From positions 1 through 37,478 of the forward strand of contig CAZPHI010000019.1 of NCBI GenBank assembly GCA_964586425.1: 37,478 nucleotides of DNA, given 5' to 3'. This document shows, piece by piece, positions 14,391-22,831 of the stretch (position 1 is the stretch's first letter; each line of letters opens with the position of its first letter). The notes beneath the pieces were generated by a model that saw only the letters and a list, made by a program, of their open reading frames with translations, was not told the origin of the DNA and did no database searches. The DNA is from CAZPHI01 sp964586425 (lineage in GTDB: Bacteria; Bacillota; Clostridia; Lachnospirales; Lachnospiraceae). The translations under genes were made by a program, and so were the position numbers.

Positions 14391-16559
14391 ATGTGCAAAG
14401 GTAGAGGGAATGCTGAGATGCAGCTTGGCGCACATACGACTATTGCTGCGAGTTTATTAATGACGGTTCTGATAACATTTATCTATGCATCCATTCAATC
14501 AGCAGGAATTTCGCTGTCGGTAACGAAATCAATAATGATTTCAAATCTTACGACGGAATCAGCATTTTCTATGTATTATACGGATTTGTTTAATGAATAT
14601 GATCTGTTATTCTCAAAGTATGATAAGAATGAATGGCTGACAAGAATGAATACAGTAGCAGAAAAGAATACAGCGGGCAGCAGTTTGTTTGGTAGAACCA
14701 GGCTGGAGAATATAAGAATTAACAAAGTTGTCAGACCAACGGATAGTGGTGGAACCGGGTTTGAAAAATCGGTACTAAAATATATGAGATATGGAATCGT
14801 GGCACAGCTGGGCGAGGAGCTTATATATGGTGAGAGAATAAAGAAGCAGGCAGAGGAATCACGTAAAATAACAGAGGAGATATTACAGTGTTCACAAATA
14901 ATATCGGATGTAGATGAGCAGACGCTGATATTTGTATCGGATGTTGAGGGAATACTTGTGGACGATAATGGATTTATGTCAAACAATAATCTTCCAGTTA
15001 CTAATGAAGCAATATCATTCTCAAAGAAACTGATCAATGGTAATACAATGCAGTCACGTGGAATTAATGACTTGCGGGTATTTGCCGTATTGGATAAAAA
15101 TCATGTGGATATTAATTCGGAGATAGGTATAATGCTGCGTGAAACTACAGTTATTAGAGAATTGAGCGATGATGTTGATGAGATAATTATGTTACCTCAG
15201 GGCAATAATATATTGATGGATACTCTGAAGGATTTAAGACAGCAGGTTGTAAGGCTGAATGAAAATGTTACAGAAACAATTGCAATTAATAATAATGTGT
15301 TTGCCTTGAGTGACAAAATAAAGCAGGATAAGGCGGAGGTTAGGAATCAGTCCAATGTAATAAAAGAGAATGTAGTTGAAAAAAAGGATGTACTTGGTGA
15401 GGATTTAGCTAATGCGTATATAAGTGAATGTAGTGAAATCGAAAAAACATTAACTGATAATAAGAATATATGTGATGTAGAGTTAATTACAGAAAGGTTG
15501 CAGGCTAATAATGAGATACTGATAAATGTTAATAATTGTCTTAATGCTGTTCTTAGTGAGTTAAATACAGGAACACTATCGAAAATTATTGATAAATTAA
15601 GTGAAATGTTGATTTTACTTAAGGATTACAGAATTGATGATTGCGTAATTGATTATTCTAATATTCAATTCGGTACAAGAGGGATTGGTATCAGTGCAAT
15701 CAAGAATCTTTATCATTTGCTAACACAGGGAAATCTGGCACTAATACTTGGAGATGAGAATAACCTGTCAGATTATACTTTGCAATATGAAGATTTGGCA
15801 TCAGCATTTATCAATGATATCAATAGTGAAAATAATGATAGTGTACTGGATAATCATATATATAACCAATATCTCTGGGAAAAATTCCAATGTTATACAG
15901 ATGTGAACGATTCTGGAAAAGATAATAGAAGCAATATTCGACCAGAGTATGAGATTGAGTATATTCTTAAAGGAAACAAAACGGATAAGGAAAATCTGCA
16001 GGATGTTGTAGCGGATATAACGCTAATTAGGCAGGGGGTTAACTTTGTACATATCTTAACAGATACTTCAAAAAAAGAGGAATGTCATGCACTTGCATTG
16101 TCGTTATTAGGATTTACTGGGAACGCGGCAATAATTAAAGCTGGTCAATTTCTAATTATGACAGTGTGGGCTTATGCTGAATCTATATGTGATATGCGAA
16201 GTCTTATGAAGGATGAAAAGATACCAATTATAAAGAATAAGGATAATTGGAATCTATCGCTTAGTGCAATGATGTCAATGGAGTTTACAGATACTAAAGA
16301 GAATAGTGACGGGATAGATTATGAGCAATATCTTCAATTACTGCTGTTATGTGAAAACAGAGTTAAAAAGAATTTCTATACAATGGATTTGTGTGAATTA
16401 AGAATGATAGAGCTGGGTAATGGAGATTTTCGCTTTAGAAAATGTGCGTATGGAATAGAAGCAGAATTTGTATTTGATATAAAGTGTGGAATTAACAGTA
16501 ATAATATAATGCTGTCTAATAACAGATTTTATACTAATAAAACGGCATATTCATATTAA
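14391..16559 (+). CDS. DUF5702 protein (TadG-like pilus-locus protein)
   Basis: A 722-residue protein with one N-terminal membrane helix (about 18-38, ASLLMTVLITFIYASIQSAG) and a long extracytoplasmic part rich in helices. This matches DUF5702, found in Tad loci of Clostridia in the position of TadG. Its middle (about 270-400) is predicted coiled-coil (QQVVRLNENVTETIAINNNV, SECSEIEKTLTDNKN). A second hydrophobic stretch lies near 575-600 (IIKAGQFLIMTVWAYAESI). The function is unproven, but as in TadG it may bridge membrane and pilus. The start has TGGAG seven nt upstream, and the gap from the Flp gene is 24 nt. Confidence 0.78.
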   Translation: MCKGRGNAEMQLGAHTTIAASLLMTVLITFIYASIQSAGISLSVTKSIMISNLTTESAFSMYYTDLFNEYDLLFSKYDKNEWLTRMNTVAEKNTAGSSLFGRTRLENIRINKVVRPTDSGGTGFEKSVLKYMRYGIVAQLGEELIYGERIKKQAEESRKITEEILQCSQIISDVDEQTLIFVSDVEGILVDDNGFMSNNNLPVTNEAISFSKKLINGNTMQSRGINDLRVFAVLDKNHVDINSEIGIMLRETTVIRELSDDVDEIIMLPQGNNILMDTLKDLRQQVVRLNENVTETIAINNNVFALSDKIKQDKAEVRNQSNVIKENVVEKKDVLGEDLANAYISECSEIEKTLTDNKNICDVELITERLQANNEILINVNNCLNAVLSELNTGTLSKIIDKLSEMLILLKDYRIDDCVIDYSNIQFGTRGIGISAIKNLYHLLTQGNLALILGDENNLSDYTLQYEDLASAFINDINSENNDSVLDNHIYNQYLWEKFQCYTDVNDSGKDNRSNIRPEYEIEYILKGNKTDKENLQDVVADITLIRQGVNFVHILTDTSKKEECHALALSLLGFTGNAAIIKAGQFLIMTVWAYAESICDMRSLMKDEKIPIIKNKDNWNLSLSAMMSMEFTDTKENSDGIDYEQYLQLLLLCENRVKKNFYTMDLCELRMIELGNGDFRFRKCAYGIEAEFVFDIKCGINSNNIMLSNNRFYTNKTAYSY

Positions 16560-16590
16560 ATGTATATTAGTAGGGAGGCGGTGGACAGAT

Positions 16591-17526
16591 ATGTCCTTTT
16601 GTTGTGATTATAAAAAATATAAAGAGTACGAGTCTTGTTCTTTGTTAGATCCTATAATGCCCAAACATAGCAAAAGGATATATCTGTCTGCCGCAACTAC
16701 TATAGAGGCTTCAATTATTATTCCAATTATGGTATGCGCATTAATGACAATTATGTATTTTATTCAAATAATAGGGCTTCAGACTAGAGTTGAAGAGGTA
16801 ATGTACAACGAATGTAGACAACTGTCACGATATGCTTATGTTGTCGGTAACAATCAATTTGTAATTAAGGATATTCTAGAGACTGAACAAAAATGGAGTG
16901 ATAAAGCCGGTGAAATAGATAGCTGCATACGAAAGGGTGTTGGAATTATCTCAGCTGAAACACTTTTTTTATCGAAAATGGGATTTGATTATATGCGAAA
17001 TACAGATGTTATTGGAGGACCATATGGATTTCTACTGCTTAATTCAAAGGTATTATCGGATAATGAGGAGATAACTCTTTCTGTAACGTATTCAATAAAA
17101 AATCCATTTGATATATATGGATGGTTTGTACATGTAATAACTCAGACATCAAGTGTCACGGCATGGGTGGGAAATGAATACAACAATTTTAATAGTCAAT
17201 CAGCAGAATATGTGTATATTACGCCGACAGGGACTGTGTATCACAAAGATAAAAACTGTTCATATTTAAATCCACAAATAACAGGTGTTGATGTAGACAA
17301 GGTGGCAAATTATAGGAATGTCAATGGCGCCAAATACTATAGTTGTGAGATATGTGGCAAAGAAAAAAGTGAGATATGTTATATAACTAAATATGGAACA
17401 AGCTATCATTCTAATAGGAATTGCAGTGGCCTAAAAAGAGGGATTATGCAAGTATCATTAAGTGCATTATCGGGATACGCACCATGTAGTAAGTGCAGTA
17501 AATTTGAATTACAAACAGGAGGATAG
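16591..17526 (+). CDS. TadE-like pseudopilin with duplicated Cys/His module
   Basis: A 311-residue protein. Residues about 30-60 (LSAATTIEASIIIPIMVCALMTIMYF) form a TadE-type prepilin signal: T-x-E-A-S followed by a long hydrophobic helix. The ectodomain ends with two copies of a small module: VYITPTGTVYHKDKNCSYL ... YYSCEICGK and CYITKYGTSYHSNRNCSGL ... YAPCSKCSK. Each has YHxxxNC and CxxC, as in the small Cys/His C-terminal modules seen on various secreted bacterial proteins; they probably bind zinc or form disulphides. This decoration is unusual for a pilus subunit. The ribosome binding site is GGGAGGCGGTGG. Confidence 0.8.
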   Translation: MSFCCDYKKYKEYESCSLLDPIMPKHSKRIYLSAATTIEASIIIPIMVCALMTIMYFIQIIGLQTRVEEVMYNECRQLSRYAYVVGNNQFVIKDILETEQKWSDKAGEIDSCIRKGVGIISAETLFLSKMGFDYMRNTDVIGGPYGFLLLNSKVLSDNEEITLSVTYSIKNPFDIYGWFVHVITQTSSVTAWVGNEYNNFNSQSAEYVYITPTGTVYHKDKNCSYLNPQITGVDVDKVANYRNVNGAKYYSCEICGKEKSEICYITKYGTSYHSNRNCSGLKRGIMQVSLSALSGYAPCSKCSKFELQTGG

Positions 17527-17533
17527 AAAAACG

Positions 17534-18094
17534 ATATCAAATAGTAATGCAGATATGCAGAAAGGAAAGCTTAGAGTAATAATAGTCACATTAATTTTGA
17601 CATTAATTATAATCATCCTATTGATTTCAGGAATTATAGTAATTGCATTTTTAGAGAATAAAGTCAATGGACAAACTGATGATATAAATCAATTGAATAA
17701 TTATAAAATATCAGAAAAATTAATGGATTCAGATGGCAGGATATGGGGCTGTATTGTACCAGAAATACTTAATGAAGAAGGTCTTATTGATTATTCACAG
17801 GTAGGTATAGAAATTGCGGGATATAGTGATTGTGCAGTTACCGATGACAGCAGGGTTATGCAGTTAGTTAATGCACCGTCGAATCCGGTTTATTTAATAT
17901 ATTCTATCTATTGCAAGGCGGATCTAATATATGAGTCAGGGCTTATTCCACCGGGAAAGATGGAAGAGATTGATATGTATTCTATGCTTGAGCAGGGGGT
18001 GAACAGCGTTGATATATACATTCAGCTAATATCAGCTAATGACAGAAGCAGTCTTAACAGTGCAAAGCAGACAATTAATATAACAAAAAAATAA
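17534..18094 (+). CDS. Membrane-anchored pilus-locus protein of unknown function, non-standard start
   Basis: About 186 residues: a short N-terminus, one strong membrane helix (VIIVTLILTLIIIILLISGIIV split across about 14-36) and an extracytoplasmic part of about 145 residues with a repeated acidic, beta-rich pattern (YSQVGIEIAGYSDCAV, SNPVYLIYSIYCKADLIYESG, LIPPGKMEEI). The latter resembles a small pilus-tip or BACON-like beta domain only loosely. AGGAGG (17517-17522) overlaps the previous stop, yet the next in-frame codons are ACG (17531) and ATA (17534); the first ATG is 17555, 32 nt from the site. I start it at ATA 17534 by analogy with the prepilin peptidase; 17555 is the conservative alternative. 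Confidence 0.6.
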   Translation: MSNSNADMQKGKLRVIIVTLILTLIIIILLISGIIVIAFLENKVNGQTDDINQLNNYKISEKLMDSDGRIWGCIVPEILNEEGLIDYSQVGIEIAGYSDCAVTDDSRVMQLVNAPSNPVYLIYSIYCKADLIYESGLIPPGKMEEIDMYSMLEQGVNSVDIYIQLISANDRSSLNSAKQTINITKK

Positions 18095-18110
18095 AAAAGG
18101 AGAATTGAAT

Positions 18111-18650
18111 ATGAGTAATATAGGATTAAGAAAAAAGATTAGAAGGGCTGGTTACACAGCACTTGCAGCTATTTGGATGGTAATGCCGGTATATGCAGCA
18201 GATACAGTAGTCACAACGGATGGTAATGCATCAAGTACAATTACGTATTATAAAGCATCAGATTATTCGGTTACCATACCTGCGATTGTTACGGCAAGTG
18301 ATATTGCAGATGTTAATATTAATATTACTTCATCAAGAATGAATCTAACGCCGGCAGAGATGGTAACAGTAAAGATATCAGATGGAATTGAAAGTGGCAA
18401 TGTTACCTTAGTTAGACAGAATGTATTGCAGGGTAAAACAGCATCAAAACTCAGCCTACCTTTAAAACTGAGTACACAGACGGTGGAAAAGAGCACTGTA
18501 GTAGCTGAATTTAGGGATGGTGTAACACCAACAACTAATCTTTTGGCTAATCAGCTAAAAGCTGAAAAAATTATTACATCACAGGCAACTGAGGCAGGAG
18601 ACTACAGGGGAAGTATAACATTTACCATTCAAAAATCATCAATAGCATAG
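18111..18650 (+). CDS. Secreted pilus-locus protein of unknown function
   Basis: A 179-residue protein with a classical signal peptide (KKIRRAGYTALAAIWMVMPVYAA, cut near residue 26, Sec type not prepilin type). The mature part is Thr/Ser/Val-rich and beta-predicted: ITYYKASDYSVTIPAIVTAS, then VTVKISDG and a C-terminal GDYRGSITFTIQ. The last phrase is typical of surface beta-sandwich domains of Clostridia (WxL-like or fimbrial), where a terminal GxYxGxxTFTI strand is common. No cell-wall sorting signal is visible. It may coat or tip the pilus. The start has AGGAG eight nt upstream; the TTG at 18105 in the same frame is too close to that site. Confidence 0.7.
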   Translation: MSNIGLRKKIRRAGYTALAAIWMVMPVYAADTVVTTDGNASSTITYYKASDYSVTIPAIVTASDIADVNINITSSRMNLTPAEMVTVKISDGIESGNVTLVRQNVLQGKTASKLSLPLKLSTQTVEKSTVVAEFRDGVTPTTNLLANQLKAEKIITSQATEAGDYRGSITFTIQKSSIA

Positions 18651-18696
18651 TCTTATGATATGGATACAATATAATCAATAAAGCGAGGATAAATTA

Positions 18697-19170
18697 TTGC
18701 CGTACTATACATATTTTGCAGGATACATACTGCTTTTATCAGGACTTCTATATGAAGCTTGTCAGGATATAAAACATCATGAAATCACACTCTGCAGCAG
18801 TGCAATGTTGGTTAGTGCGGCACTTTTGCATATCCTATTAGTGACAGACAAGGAAGATAATCAACTGCTGCTTGTAATAGTGAGCGCTATTCCCGGGTTA
18901 GTTATATGTGGTATTTCCTTACTATTAAAGGGAATGATAGGGCTAGGAGATGGTATTATGTTTGTTTTTGTTGGATTGTGTACTGGACTGTACAGATGTA
19001 TTTTTATAATTTTCTGCACTTTTTTGATAAATGCTTTTATTTCGGTGTGTCTTATTGTACTAAAGAAGGCCAGAAAAAAATATGAGATACCAGTAATACC
19101 ACAGATGTTCACAGTAGTATCGATAATGTTTGTACTGGATATAGTTAATATATGTATGAACATAAGTTAA
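18697..19170 (+). CDS. Type IV prepilin peptidase (second copy in the locus)
   Basis: A 157-residue polytopic membrane protein of the A24 family with the two catalytic aspartates in CQDIKHHEI (about Asp24) and GLGDG (about Asp85). It differs strongly from the first peptidase at 9442, so the two are not a recent duplication; they may act on different prepilins (Flp versus TadE-like). The start is TTG (18697), preceded by GCGAGG at 12 nt; no ATG is available before the first Asp. The next gene's ribosome binding site begins at its stop codon. Confidence 0.82.
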   Translation: MPYYTYFAGYILLLSGLLYEACQDIKHHEITLCSSAMLVSAALLHILLVTDKEDNQLLLVIVSAIPGLVICGISLLLKGMIGLGDGIMFVFVGLCTGLYRCIFIIFCTFLINAFISVCLIVLKKARKKYEIPVIPQMFTVVSIMFVLDIVNICMNIS

Positions 19171-19187
19171 TGGGAGGTTATGCAGGT

Positions 19188-19562
19188 GTGATAAAGCTTA
19201 AGGCTTCATTTACGGTGGAAAACAGTGTAGTTATGCCAATGTTTTTTATAACAGTAGTAATGTTAATTGTAGTTTGTATGTACATACATGATAATGTTGT
19301 AATTAAGAATGCAGCTCTTCAGGGATGCATAAAGAATGAATTTTATAGTGAAATAATTAATACAGATGATATTAATGCGGATATAGATCAATATATAAAA
19401 TCGAATATTTTACTGCTGAGAAATGAGGATGTACATATAGAGAGTGACAAAAATAAATATAAGGTATGCTTTAAATATATGAAAGAGATTAGTGTTGAAA
19501 AAAACAGACCTGCTGATTTTTTGCGAATTATAAATGCTGTAAAAAAATTCGGTAACAGATAA
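19188..19562 (+). CDS. TadE-like minor pseudopilin
   Basis: A 124-residue protein beginning MIKLKASFTVENSVVMPMFF, the TadE signature (S-x-T-V-E then hydrophobic helix to about residue 32). The ectodomain is about 90 residues, acidic and Asn-rich, with no Cys/His module, unlike the TadE-like protein at 16591. The frame opens at 19152, but GGGAGG (19172-19177) sits after that start; GTG 19188 is 10 nt downstream of it and gives the expected short leader. Probably a minor pilus component processed by one of the peptidases. Confidence 0.75.
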   Translation: MIKLKASFTVENSVVMPMFFITVVMLIVVCMYIHDNVVIKNAALQGCIKNEFYSEIINTDDINADIDQYIKSNILLLRNEDVHIESDKNKYKVCFKYMKEISVEKNRPADFLRIINAVKKFGNR

Positions 19563-19588
19563 ATTATAATATAATGTGGAGGACATGC

Positions 19589-20857
19589 ATGGAAGAGGGT
19601 TTTAGGGAAATAAGCTATCAAGATGAAAATAGTAGAAGCTATGCAGTGATTGAAGCGAAAGATATTACAGAATTTGAACTGAATATGATATTAAAAAATA
19701 AACTTGATGGTTATATTCAGGTAGATCAGAGAAAAATTAATAATAAAGTTTGTATGTATTATGATATTACTTCAAAAAATAGTATTTATGATGTATATCA
19801 AAAGAAAGCTATTGGCAGTACAGAAATTATTAATATTATGAAATCTGTTTCTGCAGCTATAGATTCAGCAGCAGATTTTTTACTTGATATGAATAATATT
19901 GTTTTACTTCCATCGTTGATATATGAGGATGAAAAGAATAATCTATACTTTATGTATATTCCTCAGAAGACACAGGGAATATGTGCACAGATGAAAGCTT
20001 TGATGGAATGGATATTAGAAAGAATGGATCATTCTGATAAGTCAGTGGTAATTGAAGTATATGATATATACCATGAGATATGTGATGGAAACTGTAACAT
20101 AGGACAATTGTGTGAAAAGATTAATCTGCCTCAAATAGAAGAACCGCCAAAGGAGAAAGAGACTATAGTTGCTGGGAAAGAAGAAAGCAGAACTATAGAA
20201 ACTATAATGCCTGAAACAATAATTAGTGATCAGGAAGTAAGACCTTCCTATATTGATGATTTGTTTAAATACGGGCAAATTGCGTGTGGGGGAGCTGGAG
20301 CATTAATTGTCTTGAACTATCTGGCAGGCAGCAAAGCACTTATAAGGATTAATAATACTATAAGTATTATTATACTTGCAGTTATACTTATTATTTTTGT
20401 CTTATTGAATTGTCTTAAGGATAAAAAAGAAATCTTTGCTGGAATTAAGACAAATAATGTAGATATTCCATATAAATATAGTTTTAACAATTCGGAAGAG
20501 TTAGAAAAAACACAGGTTATTTCTGTCGTAAATAAAGGTGAAGAATATATTCAATGTAGATTGATAACAATAGATGAAAAGCAGAATGAGGGAGTAGTAA
20601 TTAAGATATGCGAATTGCCGTTTATAGTAGGAAGCTATAAGAATAGTTGTAATTATATAATTAATGACAGGCGTATTAGTAAAATGCATTTTAAAATAAG
20701 CAAAAGAAATCAACAGTTTTTTATTACGGATTTGAATTCTACTAATGGTACATATATTAATGAAAGCCGCTTAAGCAGAAATGAAACTGAAGAACTTGCT
20801 GACGGTGATATAATCAGAGCAGCACTTTGTGAGTATAGATTTGAGATTGTAAAGTAA
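19589..20857 (+). CDS. DUF6382-FHA domain membrane protein
   Basis: A 422-residue protein. The N-terminal about 170 residues fit DUF6382, followed by a Pro/Glu-rich linker, a hydrophobic hairpin (about 230-275) and a C-terminal FHA domain (about 345-420). The FHA part shows DRRISKMHFKI and DLNSTNGTYIN, the Ser/His and Asn that contact phosphothreonine peptides. The GR of the usual first loop is GS here (VGSYKNS), so binding may be changed. FHA proteins in secretion loci often scaffold assembly under Ser/Thr kinase control; no kinase is in the window. The start ATG 19589 has GGAGG six nt upstream. It is the last gene of the pilus operon. Confidence 0.82.
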   Translation: MEEGFREISYQDENSRSYAVIEAKDITEFELNMILKNKLDGYIQVDQRKINNKVCMYYDITSKNSIYDVYQKKAIGSTEIINIMKSVSAAIDSAADFLLDMNNIVLLPSLIYEDEKNNLYFMYIPQKTQGICAQMKALMEWILERMDHSDKSVVIEVYDIYHEICDGNCNIGQLCEKINLPQIEEPPKEKETIVAGKEESRTIETIMPETIISDQEVRPSYIDDLFKYGQIACGGAGALIVLNYLAGSKALIRINNTISIIILAVILIIFVLLNCLKDKKEIFAGIKTNNVDIPYKYSFNNSEELEKTQVISVVNKGEEYIQCRLITIDEKQNEGVVIKICELPFIVGSYKNSCNYIINDRRISKMHFKISKRNQQFFITDLNSTNGTYINESRLSRNETEELADGDIIRAALCEYRFEIVK

Positions 20858-20911
20858 TTAAAAATATGGTATTCTTTCGATATAATTATTGTGTAAATGA
20901 AAGGTCTATAT

Positions 20912-21907
20912 ATGAACATAAATATATATTATGGTGGAAGAGGATTAATTGATGATCCTACAATGTATGTACTGACGAAGGTTCAGGAAGTATTGGAAGA
21001 ACTTAATGTTAATGTTACTAGATATAACCTGAATGAATTAAAGAATACAATTACCACATTGCCACAGACACTAAAGGAAGCAGATGGAATTATTCTTGCG
21101 ACAACAGTTGAGTGGTTGGGAATTGGCGGATATATGCAGATGTTTCTGGATTCCTGCTGGTTGTATGGAGATAAGAATGTAATTAGTGAAATCTATATGT
21201 TTCCAATTGTAATGTCTAAAACATATGGTGAAAAAGAAGCTTCTCTGACATTAGTTAGTTCATGGGATATGCTTGGAGGTAAAAGTGTCAACGGATTGAA
21301 TGCATATGTTGACGATACATCGGAATTTGAATTTAATAGTGAATATGCATCTATAATAGAGAAGTATACTGAGAATATGTACAGAACTATTTCACAAAAG
21401 ATTAATTCACTTCCATCAAGCTGTAATACAATTAAGCAGACAATTATGAAGGAGACTATAAAGCTGACTCCTCAGGAGAATGAAAGATTGTCAAAATTCG
21501 CAGCGGACGATAAATTTGCAGAAAAGCAGAAAAAAGACATAGAAGAATTATCAAGTATGTTTAAAGAGATGCTTAATGAAAAAAATCAAGGTGGGGATGA
21601 TTATTACCTACATTCATTCATAGATGCATTCAATGAACATAATGGACAGAATATTAAAGCAACTTATATGTTTATGATAAGTGATAAAGATAAATCAATT
21701 CTTGTGTCAGTTAATAATGACACTTTGAATGTTGAGTTTGGTGAGAATGCTTCTGCTGATGTAATTGGAAAGATGACTAAAGAAGTGTTTGACAGCATTG
21801 TAAAGGGCAGAATGACATTCCAGAGAGCATTTATGACAGGTGCGATGGCTGTAAAAGGTAATTATAAAACACTCTGTGTTCTTAATGAATTATTTGTTTT
21901 TGAGTAA
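20912..21907 (+). CDS. Flavin reductase-like / SCP2 sterol-binding fusion
   Basis: A 331-residue protein. Residues about 1-190 are flavodoxin/NADPH-dependent FMN reductase-like (INIYYGGRGLIDDP, IILATTVEWLGIGGYMQMFLDS, FPIVMSKTYGE). After a charged linker, residues about 225-331 match the SCP2 sterol-carrier fold (DKSILVSVNNDTLNVEFGENASADVIGKM, MTFQRAFMTGAMAVKGN). SCP2 domains bind hydrophobic ligands, so the pair may handle a lipid or quinone-like substrate; this is inference. AAAGG lies seven nt before ATG 20912. A possible promoter (TTAAAA, 17 nt, TATAAT at 20881-20886) separates it from the pilus operon. It ends 6 nt from the convergent kinase gene. Confidence 0.8.
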   Translation: MNINIYYGGRGLIDDPTMYVLTKVQEVLEELNVNVTRYNLNELKNTITTLPQTLKEADGIILATTVEWLGIGGYMQMFLDSCWLYGDKNVISEIYMFPIVMSKTYGEKEASLTLVSSWDMLGGKSVNGLNAYVDDTSEFEFNSEYASIIEKYTENMYRTISQKINSLPSSCNTIKQTIMKETIKLTPQENERLSKFAADDKFAEKQKKDIEELSSMFKEMLNEKNQGGDDYYLHSFIDAFNEHNGQNIKATYMFMISDKDKSILVSVNNDTLNVEFGENASADVIGKMTKEVFDSIVKGRMTFQRAFMTGAMAVKGNYKTLCVLNELFVFE

Positions 21908-21913
21908 AATAAT

Positions 21914-22675
21914 CTATTTGCTGATTGGAATATTAAGAATAATTGTTGTAGAGGTGTTGGTATGTTCCATTGAAAGACTACCACCACATCTGCAGCATAT
22001 ATTATTAACTATGGTAAGACCAAGACCGATATGCTCATCTTTGGTTGTGTTAAAAGGTGGGAAAATACCATCCTGAAAGGTTTTAATAAACATTTCCGGA
22101 ATAATAGACGCATCACTATGAGTATTTTTGATTTTGATACAGACAAAATCTGCATTGATTTTATCTATGTTAGCTGAGATTTGAATTGTATCATCATTAG
22201 TAGTGGCTTCAAAAGCATTTTTAAGTAATTCAGTTAATGCAATAGTAATTTTGCCAGGATTAATATTGACTCTAGAGATAGTTTTATCAATATTAAAATC
22301 ATAGTTTCTTACCTCATTAGGATATATGTCATCTAACAAATCAGGAAGTGCCCATAGAATATCATTAATATTGCACACGCCACTGCAGTCGGAATTGCTG
22401 TATCTTAGATTAGATGTCTCGTCCATATAATACATCAGTTGTGCAATACTTTTTTCGATACTGTTCCATTGAGGAATGATAGAGAGATTAGAATAAGTCA
22501 TATTAAGAAGCTGCCACGTACTTGATAATATGGAAATGATGTTTTTTAAATCATGGCTTGTAACTGAAAGAATATCATTACTTTCAGCTTCTTTTTTCAT
22601 AATAAAATCGTAAAACTCAGGTTGAGTTTCTTTTAATTCATTAATGTAAAGAAAATCTTTTCCATTTATCGTGAT
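21914..22675 (-). CDS. Soluble histidine-kinase-like protein, non-standard start
   Basis: A histidine kinase core without membrane helices or a visible input domain: H-box SVTSHDLKNIISIL, N-box TELLKNAFEAT, and C-terminal GLGLTIVNNICCRCGGSL of the HATPase domain. The D-x-G box is weak. No response regulator is nearby. The first ATG (22598-22600) has no ribosome binding site. The frame stays open upstream with protein-like sequence (NGKDFLYINELKETQPEFYD), and AAAGGAG (22684-22690) lies eight nt before ATC 22675; ACG 22672 and ATA 22669 follow. I therefore extend it to 22675, giving 253 residues; the conservative end is 22600 (228 residues). Confidence 0.68.
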   Translation of the reverse strand: MTINGKDFLYINELKETQPEFYDFIMKKEAESNDILSVTSHDLKNIISILSSTWQLLNMTYSNLSIIPQWNSIEKSIAQLMYYMDETSNLRYSNSDCSGVCNINDILWALPDLLDDIYPNEVRNYDFNIDKTISRVNINPGKITIALTELLKNAFEATTNDDTIQISANIDKINADFVCIKIKNTHSDASIIPEMFIKTFQDGIFPPFNTTKDEHIGLGLTIVNNICCRCGGSLSMEHTNTSTTIILNIPISK

Positions 22676-22711
22676 ATGAATTACTCCTTTGAAATAAAAT
22701 ATTGATTAGTT

Positions 22712-22724
22712 TCCTATGATAGGA
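22712..22724. promoter_or_regulatory. Perfect 13-bp palindrome between divergent genes
   Basis: TCCTATGATAGGA is symmetric around its central G. It lies between the start regions of the kinase-like and HIT genes, 22 nt upstream of the kinase ribosome binding site, where a shared operator would be expected. Confidence 0.4.
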
Positions 22725-22831
22725 TATTATATAGATAGTATACGATAAGCAGAAATGGCTGTAAATAAGATGTTTTCGACATTTTTTTTATTGAATACTG
22801 CAAATTCAAAAGGATTGGTATGGAGGATAAC

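Noticed and set aside
14576..15037. 153-codon minus-strand frame inside the DUF5702 gene
   Set aside because: Shadow frame; Ser-rich composition arises from the complement of the true codons.
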